Positions 1 through 4,169 of a DNA stretch of 5,503 nt are shown one piece after another (the first letter of the stretch is position 1; each line of letters starts with the position of its first letter). This DNA comes from Anaerohalosphaeraceae bacterium (GTDB taxonomy: Bacteria > Planctomycetota > Phycisphaerae > Sedimentisphaerales > Anaerohalosphaeraceae). Below the pieces are notes generated by a model that saw only the letters and a program-made list of their open reading frames with translations, was not told the origin of the DNA and made no database searches. The translations under genes and the position numbers were made by a program. The stretch is from contig DAOVIC010000118.1 of assembly GCA_030671565.1 (NCBI GenBank), positions 1 to 5,503 of the forward strand, read 5' to 3'.

Positions 1-872
1 ACGGCAAGGAAGGGTACGCCGAGCAGCAGGGATACGATCGCGCAGAACATCTCGCCTTTTCTGTAAGCTAACAGGGCCCACAGCAATGCGCCCCCAGCTC
101 CTCCGAAACCAAACAGCATTGTCGACCAGCCGCCGAATGTAAGTTCAAAACCGAGTTCGTTAAGTCGGGTCGGCAGGAGGTAAACTATTACCGTCGATGC
201 CGTTGCCGACCCTATCGCCATTACCAGTATTGCCCAGAACGAAATGTTCCTGGTTTTTTGTTCGTCAGCGTCATCTTTCGCTTTTTTGTTTTCGACGGCA
301 AGGCGCACATTCAGAGCGTGTATCAGCAATATCGCCAATGGCGGAAACGCCAGAAAGCCAAGCAAGCCTTCGAGGCCGAATCGCGATACCAGGGAGGTTC
401 CGATCCAGCCGCCGCATGCGAAACCGAGAAATCCGCCCGTCATGAAGATCGCGGTGCTTATCGATGACGGGATTCGGTCCAGAGCGTGAACCGCGCGGAG
501 ACCTTCGGGGTGCGTTATTGAAATTCCTGCGCCGGTTACGAATGCGAATACCAGGATGATCCAGAAACCGCCGCCGACATTTTTAAATAGAAAGAGAAAA
601 CATATCGCCGTTGACAGCAGCATTCCCGCTTGCATAAAGAGCGGGTTGCTTTTGTTCGGCCGGAGATGGCCGCAGATGACCTGGCCGGCGTTGCAGGTTA
701 TTGTCAGGACGAAAAGTATCCAGCTTCCGGCGGCAAGGGTCCATCCGAAGTCCGTTCGAACCGCCGGCAGGATCGCCGGGTACATACCTCCGAAGGTGTC
801 CACGAAAAAGTGAACCGCCGTTATCGCCAGCAGCCGGTACCATTGCAGTGAGTTAGCTTTTTGGTCTAACAA
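1..872 (-). CDS. MFS transporter, fosmidomycin-resistance (Fsr)-like, C-terminus cut off by window edge
   Basis: Inner-membrane secondary transporter; the substrate cannot be told from sequence. Reading the minus strand from 872 gives 290 uninterrupted codons to the window edge. The protein is strongly hydrophobic with short polar loops. The first membrane segment covers about residues 12-36 and holds HFFVDTFGGMYPAILP, which matches the Fsr pattern H-x3-D at the start of helix 1. GTGSS-x-FHPE of E. coli Fsr is matched by GAGISITHPEG, with HPE at 121-123, followed by a glycine-rich helix (FMTGGFLGFACGG). A charged central loop at about 190-208 (ENKKAKDDADEQK) separates the two six-helix halves. 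About 100-120 residues are missing. The start is inferred as TTG at 872-870: an in-frame TAA lies at 878-876, no ATG precedes helix 1, and a weak TGAG ribosome site overlaps the purC stop. It is the last visible gene of the HD-purC-transporter set and is probably translationally coupled to purC. The MFS call is firm; the Fsr branch is likely. Confidence 0.85.
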   Translation of the reverse strand, partial: MLDQKANSLQWYRLLAITAVHFFVDTFGGMYPAILPAVRTDFGWTLAAGSWILFVLTITCNAGQVICGHLRPNKSNPLFMQAGMLLSTAICFLFLFKNVGGGFWIILVFAFVTGAGISITHPEGLRAVHALDRIPSSISTAIFMTGGFLGFACGGWIGTSLVSRFGLEGLLGFLAFPPLAILLIHALNVRLAVENKKAKDDADEQKTRNISFWAILVMAIGSATASTVIVYLLPTRLNELGFELTFGGWSTMLFGFGGAGGALLWALLAYRKGEMFCAIVSLLLGVPFLA

Positions 873-881
873 GCTTTATGC

Positions 882-1775
882 TCAGAGTTCAAATTTTTTG
901 CCGGTTAGTACTTCGTATGCCTCGACGTATTTGGCGAGGGTCTTTTCAATGATGTCATCGGGCAGTACTACGCCGGGGCCTGATTTGTCGAAGTTTATTT
1001 CTTCGAGGTAGTTGCGTACGAACTGTTTGTCGTAGCTGTCCTGGTCGCGGCCCGCTTCATATTTGTCTGCCGGCCAGAATCGCGATGAGTCCGGTGTGAA
1101 TATTTCGTCGATGAGGATGATCCTGCCGTCGATTACTCCCCATTCGAATTTTGTGTCGGCAAGTATGATGCCTTTACTTTCGGCGTATTCGCTTGCCTTT
1201 TTGAAAATCTCGATGCTTTTGTCGCGGACGTAGTTTGCCGCTTCGGCGCCGATGATGTTTACGCTTTCGGCGAAGCTGATGTTTTCATCGTGTTCGCCTT
1301 GTTCGGCTTTTGACGAAGGGGTGAATATCAGCTCGTCCAGTTTCTGGCATTGCTTTAGGCCTTTGGGAAGTTTTATTCCGCAGACAGTCCCTTCGCGGAG
1401 GTATTCTTTCCAGCCGCTTCCGGTGATGTAACTTCGGACGATGCATTCAACGGGAAGAACCTTTGTCTTTTTGATAAGCATGCTGCGGTCTTTTAACTGG
1501 TCGGCGTAGTTGCAGTATGGTTCGGGGAATTCGTTTACATCGGTGCTTATTATGTGGTTTTCTACGACACCTTCGAGATAGTCGAACCAGAACTTTGATA
1601 TTTTCGTGAGGATGGCTCCCTTGTGGGGGATTCCGCTTTTCATTATGACGTCGAACGCGCTTAGGCGGTCACTGGCTGCGATTATGAGTTTGTCGCCGAG
1701 GTCGTAAATATCACGGACCTTGCCGTGCCGAACCTCAACGCCTGGTATTTCCGTCTGCAATATCACATTAGCCAC
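882..1775 (-). CDS. purC: Phosphoribosylaminoimidazole-succinocarboxamide synthase (SAICAR synthetase)
   Basis: Cytosolic enzyme of de novo purine synthesis: ATP + CAIR + L-aspartate give SAICAR + ADP + phosphate. The 297-residue product carries the family landmarks: GKVRDIYDLGD near residues 18-28 with the nucleotide-binding start, the SDRLSAFD block at 35-42, signature 1 (VECIVRSYITGSGWKEY, 109-125), TPSSKAEQGEHDENI at 152-166, signature 2 LADTKFEWG at 205-213 (Trp in place of the usual Phe), and the DEIFTPDSSRFW block at 223-234. It is the long form, like yeast Ade1 (about 300 residues), and not the 237-residue E. coli form. The start is the GTG at 1775-1773: AAGGGAGA at 1788-1781 lies five bases upstream. 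An upstream in-frame TTG (1841) would add 22 residues of non-family sequence and would sit inside the promoter. The gene follows the HD gene by 78 bp but has its own promoter there. The transporter follows nine bases downstream. Confidence 0.97.
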   Translation of the reverse strand: MANVILQTEIPGVEVRHGKVRDIYDLGDKLIIAASDRLSAFDVIMKSGIPHKGAILTKISKFWFDYLEGVVENHIISTDVNEFPEPYCNYADQLKDRSMLIKKTKVLPVECIVRSYITGSGWKEYLREGTVCGIKLPKGLKQCQKLDELIFTPSSKAEQGEHDENISFAESVNIIGAEAANYVRDKSIEIFKKASEYAESKGIILADTKFEWGVIDGRIILIDEIFTPDSSRFWPADKYEAGRDQDSYDKQFVRNYLEEINFDKSGPGVVLPDDIIEKTLAKYVEAYEVLTGKKFEL

Positions 1776-1788
1776 GATTATCTCCCTT
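1773..1788 (-). promoter_or_regulatory. purC ribosome-binding site and GTG start
   Basis: AAGGGAGA at 1788-1781 is followed by a 5-base spacer and GTG at 1775-1773. This decides the purC start in favour of the GTG over the upstream TTG at 1841, which has no ribosome site and lies upstream of the predicted transcription start. Confidence 0.85.
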
Positions 1789-1828
1789 ATACAACCGATT
1801 CCATCAAAACTATTAAAACGAACCGTTA

Positions 1829-1857
1829 ATCCTAAGGGCAAGCGGCGGCGATGTCAA
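1829..1857 (-). promoter_or_regulatory. Sigma-70-type promoter for purC
   Basis: A perfect -35 box TTGACA (1857-1852) is followed by 17 bases and TAGGAT (1834-1829, 4/6 match to TATAAT). Transcription would begin near 1822, giving a leader of about 47 bases before the GTG start. The TGA stop of the upstream HD gene (1856-1854) is part of the -35 box. The word CATCGCCGCC (minus strand, 1853-1844) overlaps the -35 box and spacer and recurs upstream of the HD gene, so it may be an operator. Confidence 0.7.
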
Positions 1858-2663
1858 GAGTTGGCTTGAGTGTTCAGCTGGGCTATTTTGTTTTCCATGT
1901 AGGTATGTATGATCCGGCCGACTTTTTTCATAACCTCGTCGTCTGGAAGCAGTTGAAGCAATTGCTCGACATAGCCGTGTTGTTTTATGCGGTTGAGAGT
2001 CGGGGCGAAATTTACGTCAAATATCATCGCCAGCAGCAGCAGCTTCATATCGTTTAGCGTTTTCAGCGTCGTGTAGTCGACCTGTGCGTAATTTTCGATC
2101 GCTTCGACGATGTGCGGCGCATATGTCGGTTCGTCCGTATATTCCAGCTCGAGGGGGAAATTTTCCGGGTCGGCTTTGTATTCGCGATATTTCTCTATGA
2201 GTACCCGATAAATGTCGAGCTTGTCGGCATCGCGGATGATCTTTGCGTGGAGGTCCGTAGACTCGTCAAGGTTGGCGGGCAGGTCCTTTACGCCGTGAAG
2301 CTCGATGGCCTTTAGGATTATGTCCTGTTCGGTTTCATCCAGCCCCGCCAGTATGTCGTATTCTTTGAGAATGCGGACGGCCATGAGGTTGTGGTTTTCG
2401 CTTTTGGAGTCGGAGTAGGTTTGATATTTTGCGAACTGCTCGAAACGGCCAAGGTCGTGGAACAGACCCACGGCGGCAGCGATAAGCCGATCGTTTTCGC
2501 CAAGAGCCATAGCGTCCGCAATATAAACCGCCTCTTTATAAACGTAATCGGTATGAGTCTCCTTAAGCTCAAGGTTCGCGTCGATATAAGAACTGGTACC
2601 GTAAAAGTCTATGATGTAATCGGCGAACCAGGCTTTGAATTCCTGTAACTGTTGATCTGTCAT
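1854..2663 (-). CDS. HD-domain metal-dependent phosphohydrolase
   Basis: A cytosolic 269-residue protein of the HD superfamily. Members hydrolyse phosphoester bonds in nucleotides, cyclic dinucleotides or (p)ppGpp; the substrate here is unknown. The metal-binding residues are visible in order: H37 (KETHTDYV), H69-D70 (GLFHDLGRFEQ), H91 (ENHN), H123 (ELHGVKD) and D145 (RDADKLD). The two extra histidines between the HD pair and the last aspartate suggest a two-metal site. The HD core covers about residues 33-155. The C-terminal third is helical with no motif I recognise. There is no signal peptide, membrane segment or sensor domain, and no GYP motif, so it is not a classical HD-GYP protein. It starts at ATG 2663 with a weak GGGA site five bases upstream. 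It is the first gene of the minus-strand set and lies 78 bp before purC, which fits a nucleotide-related role, but that is inference from position only. Confidence 0.88.
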   Translation of the reverse strand: MTDQQLQEFKAWFADYIIDFYGTSSYIDANLELKETHTDYVYKEAVYIADAMALGENDRLIAAAVGLFHDLGRFEQFAKYQTYSDSKSENHNLMAVRILKEYDILAGLDETEQDIILKAIELHGVKDLPANLDESTDLHAKIIRDADKLDIYRVLIEKYREYKADPENFPLELEYTDEPTYAPHIVEAIENYAQVDYTTLKTLNDMKLLLLAMIFDVNFAPTLNRIKQHGYVEQLLQLLPDDEVMKKVGRIIHTYMENKIAQLNTQANS

Positions 2664-2692
2664 AAATATCCCATATTTTTAACCACGCATCC

Positions 2693-2721
2693 AATATACA
2701 GCAAATCGACAAATATTTCCA
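2693..2721 (-). promoter_or_regulatory. Candidate promoter for the HD-domain gene
   Basis: TGGAAA (2721-2716, 4/6 match to TTGACA), a 17-base spacer and TATATT (2698-2693, 5/6 match to TATAAT). Transcription would begin near 2686, leaving a leader of about 23 bases with GGGA at 2672-2669. It diverges from the DUF3859-like gene's promoter without overlapping it. Confidence 0.5.
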
Positions 2722-2736
2722 GCCTCAGTACTAAAA

Positions 2737-2748
2737 CCGCTCTGGCGG
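2737..2748. repeat. Small inverted repeat in the divergent control region
   Basis: CCGC-TCTG-GCGG lies between the two divergent promoters, just upstream of both -35 boxes. It is GC-rich in an AT-rich setting and is followed directly by the word GGCGGCGATG (2744-2753), which also occurs in the purC promoter (1844-1853). An operator is possible but unproven; a four-base half-site is short enough to occur by chance. Confidence 0.3.
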
Positions 2749-2758
2749 CGATGGGCAG

Positions 2759-2787
2759 TTGGATGTTTACGGGTTTGCTGTTATAAT
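2759..2787 (+). promoter_or_regulatory. Extended -10 promoter of the DUF3859-like gene, predicting a leaderless mRNA
   Basis: A perfect extended -10 element, TG-T-TATAAT (2779-2787), lies 17 bases after a weak -35, TTGGAT (2759-2764). The hexamer ends six bases before the ATG at 2794, so the predicted +1 is the A of the start codon. No Shine-Dalgarno is present; the bases between are CCTTTT. Confidence 0.65.
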
Positions 2788-2793
2788 CCTTTT

Positions 2794-3213
2794 ATGGCTA
2801 AGAAGATCAAATGCGTTGTTCGTACTTTTGGGATTTACGAGCGGTTTGACAAGGGCGACAAGGAGCTTCCCCGCTTTCTTGAAGGAACCACGAAGATTCC
2901 GTGCAGGCTCGATATTGAGTTCGGGTATGTGCTGCATATTACCGGCGGTAAAGGCAAAAAGCTTACCTTTGAGATCGACCATCCCCCTTTTAAGGATTCT
3001 TCCGGCGAGACCGCGCCTGCTTTTGTCGGCGATGTTTACATCAACAGCAACGACTACCGTTTTTTTCTGGGGGACACCATCTGGCTGCCGCTTGAAGACA
3101 AGCTTGGGCCCTGGACATTGACAACATACTGCAGCGGCAAAAAGCTGGCACAAAAAACGTTGAAAGTGGTTACCGAAAAAGAATACGCAAGGCAGGACAA
3201 CGGAAACATTTAG
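2794..3213 (+). CDS. DUF3859-like domain protein of unknown function
   Basis: A 139-residue soluble protein with no signal peptide or membrane segment. It matches my recollection of the DUF3859 family: GIYERF near 13-18, ELPRFLEGTTKIPCR at 24-38, EFGYVLHITGGKGKKLTF at 42-59, the HPPF motif at 63-66, a GDVYINSNDYRFFLGD stretch at 79-94, and GPWTLTTYCSGKKLA at 105-119. The alternating hydrophobic pattern and many Gly/Pro turns suggest a small all-beta fold, and the ending (LTTYCSGKKLAQKTLKV) resembles the last strands of an Ig-like sandwich. The function of the family is unknown to me. The start at ATG 2794 keeps the conserved MAKK opening, and the promoter geometry implies translation without a leader. 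It diverges from the HD gene, and a 180-bp gap separates it from the SAP-like gene. The family name is recalled from memory and not searched. Confidence 0.75.
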   Translation: MAKKIKCVVRTFGIYERFDKGDKELPRFLEGTTKIPCRLDIEFGYVLHITGGKGKKLTFEIDHPPFKDSSGETAPAFVGDVYINSNDYRFFLGDTIWLPLEDKLGPWTLTTYCSGKKLAQKTLKVVTEKEYARQDNGNI

Positions 3214-3242
3214 TGAGCCTTTAAAAATTCATTTTGGCGGAC

Positions 3243-3275
3243 AAGCTAATCCTTTTGGCGTAGGCTTTTTGTTTT
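3243..3275 (+). terminator. Possible weak intrinsic terminator after the DUF3859-like gene
   Basis: AAGC-TA (3243-3248) can pair with TA-G-GCTT (3261-3267) with one bulged G and a 12-base loop, followed by TTTGTTTT (3268-3275). The stem is short and has only two G-C pairs, so this is a weak candidate. The 8-bp word TTTTGGCG occurs twice here, at 3232-3239 and 3253-3260. Confidence 0.3.
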
Positions 3276-3287
3276 GCTTGTACTAAA

Positions 3288-3393
3288 GTTGCCCTCGCAA
3301 ATTTCCGATCAATACACCGGGGTCAAGGTGGCTCGAAACGCAAATTTTATTTGATTCGCCCGGCTTTTTGCCGGCGTGGTTAAAGGGGGTAAC
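3288..3393 (+). promoter_or_regulatory. Candidate structured 5' leader of the SAP-like gene (RBS-sequestering helix plus hairpins)
   Basis: GTTGCCCTC (3288-3296) can pair over nine contiguous positions, with two G-U wobbles, with GGGGGTAAC (3385-3393), which is the Shine-Dalgarno and the bases up to the ATG. Inside this closing helix lies a hairpin (3357-3376): CG-C-CCGGC, a TTTTT loop, and GCCGGCG, with one bulged C. A weaker alternative hairpin (3330-3360) pairs CGAA/TTCG and AAAT/ATTT and shares bases 3357-3360 with the first, so the two exclude each other. The layout resembles a translational riboswitch or attenuator. I matched it to no known class. No confident promoter was found upstream of 3288. 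Confidence 0.35.
3296..3347 (+). repeat. 9-bp direct repeat CGCAAATTT
   Basis: Two exact copies of CGCAAATTT, at 3296-3304 and 3339-3347, are spaced 43 bp apart, about four helical turns, upstream of the SAP-like gene. Each is followed at a short distance by GAT and C-rich bases (GATCAATACACCGG and GATTCGCCCGG). They could be operator half-sites or remains of a small duplication. Confidence 0.4.
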
Positions 3394-3612
3394 ATGATCG
3401 CGATCAATACCGCTTCGAGATCCATGAAGATGTCGGAAGTAAAGCAAAAGGCCAAATCTCTTGGTATAAATCCGGGCAAGCTCAAAAAGATGGACCTTAT
3501 TCACGCTATCCAGACAGCCGAAGGCTGTACGAACTGCTTTGGCAATTCAAACGGCCACTGTCAGAGTTTGGATTGCTGTTTTATGCACGATTGCCTGAAG
3601 ATCAAGAGCTAG
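3394..3612 (+). CDS. Small SAP/Rho-N-like protein with a C-terminal cysteine cluster
   Basis: A 72-residue protein in two parts. Residues 11-41 (MKMSEVKQKAKSLGINPGKLKKMDLIHAIQ region) have the helix-turn-helix layout of a SAP or Rho N-terminal-like motif: a first helix, the LGINPGKLKK turn, then a second helix. Such motifs usually bind DNA or RNA. Residues 43-68 are cysteine-rich: C45, C48, C56, C61, C62 and C67, plus H55 and H65, enough for a Zn or Fe-S site. The pattern EG-x2-NCFG ... C-x4-C-x-M-x-DCL recalls small 'SAP domain' proteins of deltaproteobacteria that read EGN-x2-CFG ... CLWR-x-DCL. The start is ATG 3394, with AGGGGG at 3384-3389 four bases upstream; an upstream GTG at 3376 lies inside a hairpin and lacks a ribosome site. 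No function is established; a nucleic-acid-binding, redox- or metal-responsive role is inference. Confidence 0.75.
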   Translation: MIAINTASRSMKMSEVKQKAKSLGINPGKLKKMDLIHAIQTAEGCTNCFGNSNGHCQSLDCCFMHDCLKIKS

Positions 3613-3639
3613 ACTTTTACTGGAACACAAAGTTTCTCG

Positions 3640-3667
3640 TTGACCTAAGCGCTGAATTTGATATTCT
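3640..3667 (+). promoter_or_regulatory. Candidate promoter for the cupin gene
   Basis: TTGACC (3640-3645, 5/6), a 16-base spacer, and TATTCT (3662-3667, 4/6). Transcription would begin near 3674, leaving a 30-base leader that contains AGGGAG at 3692-3697, six bases before the ATG. The element lies wholly in the 91-bp gap after the SAP-like gene. Confidence 0.5.
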
Positions 3668-3703
3668 TGTGGTATCTGAAACCGAAAGCTTAGGGAGAAA
3701 AAA

Positions 3704-3985
3704 ATGCCTGCTATAAAAGACATTACCGTTACCAAACCGACCGACGAGCAGATCGCCGCCTGCAGGCAATGGCCGATATGGACAAGCGACCCATGCGAGT
3801 TTGACTGGGAATACACCCAGACCGAAACATGCCTTATCATTGAAGGCAAAGTCACGGTAACCGGCTGGGGCGGGGCGGGCGAAGCGGTAACATTCGGCGC
3901 CGGCGACCTGGTAGTCTTCCCCACGGGACTAAAATGTGCCTGGAACGTCGAACAAGCCGTAAAAAAACACTACAGCTTCAGTTAA
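3704..3985 (+). CDS. Small cupin-fold protein, Cupin_3 (DUF861) type
   Basis: A 93-residue soluble single-domain cupin. The segment WTSDPCEFDWEY-x-QTETCLIIEGKVTVT (26-53) is the usual Cupin_3 first half, with E41-T42-C43 where classical cupins have their HxH metal ligands, and EG at 47-48. The second half holds FGAGDLVVFPTGLKCAWNV (64-82), including the GDLV-x-FP-x-G core, then the KKHYSF ending typical of the family. Because both the HxH and the late His of classical cupins are absent, a standard Fe/Mn site is unlikely. Relatives include the ureidoglycine aminohydrolase-like cupins and many short plant and bacterial proteins of unknown function. The length is normal for the family, so it is not a fragment. 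AGGGAG at 3692-3697 supports the ATG. It lies 91 bp after the SAP-like gene with its own promoter; the neighbours give no clue to a substrate. Confidence 0.85.
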   Translation: MPAIKDITVTKPTDEQIAACRQWPIWTSDPCEFDWEYTQTETCLIIEGKVTVTGWGGAGEAVTFGAGDLVVFPTGLKCAWNVEQAVKKHYSFS

Positions 3986-4015
3986 TAAAAAATGACCCCT
4001 ACGAATAGCCGTAAG

Positions 4016-4042
4016 CTGCCGGCAAATGCTTTTTTGCCGCAG
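4016..4042. other. Stem-loop after the cupin gene
   Basis: CTG-C-CGGCAAA (4016-4026) pairs with TTTGCCGCAG (4033-4042): ten base pairs, one bulged C at 4019 and a six-base loop. It begins 30 bases after the cupin stop. A T-run follows only at 4051-4055, eight bases past the stem, so it is not a textbook intrinsic terminator. It may stabilise the cupin mRNA or work as a poor terminator. It shares the GCTTTTTTGCCG motif and the bulged-C design with the hairpin at 3357-3376. Confidence 0.5.
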
Positions 4043-4077
4043 GCGAACAGTTTTTCAGAATACCCGCATATAAATAT

Positions 4078-4106
4078 CTGGCCAATCCTTAGCTGTGCTA
4101 TATAAT
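4078..4106 (+). promoter_or_regulatory. Candidate promoter for the Deg protease gene
   Basis: A perfect -10 box TATAAT (4101-4106) lies 17 bases after a weak -35, CTGGCC (4078-4083, 3/6). Transcription would begin near 4113, giving a leader of about 57 bases with AAGGAG at 4156-4161, eight bases before the ATG. No stress-sigma (RpoE-like) consensus was recognised. Confidence 0.5.
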
Positions 4107-4169
4107 CAGGACTTTCCGCAGCAATGCGCACGACAGAACATACGTAGTTCCGAAAAAGGAGACGACAAT

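Noticed and set aside
197..851. Open frames on the plus strand and a second minus-strand frame across the transporter
   Set aside because: Their products are low-complexity, Arg/Pro-rich and resemble nothing; the continuous minus-strand transporter frame explains the region.
1776..1841. 22-residue N-terminal extension of PurC starting at TTG 1841
   Set aside because: It lies in the promoter, has no ribosome site and no family resemblance; GTG 1775 with AAGGGAGA is the better start.
3296..3347. CRISPR-like repeat pair
   Set aside because: There are only two copies of a 9-bp word, with no repeat-spacer periodicity beyond that.
3376..3393. Upstream GTG start for the SAP-like protein
   Set aside because: The GTG overlaps the 3' end of a hairpin and has no Shine-Dalgarno, while ATG 3394 has AGGGGG four bases upstream.
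3318..3395. c-di-GMP (GEMM) riboswitch, suggested by GAAA followed by ACGCAAA
   Set aside because: The required GGCAAACC block, the receptor helix and the later AGGUAGC-type segment are not present in order.
3547..3924. Minus-strand 125-codon frame across the cupin and SAP-like genes
   Set aside because: It overlaps two well-supported genes on the other strand and has no ribosome site or family resemblance.
4016..4055. Intrinsic terminator after the cupin gene
   Set aside because: The T-run begins eight bases beyond the stem, so the canonical stem-then-U-tract layout is missing; kept only as a stem-loop.
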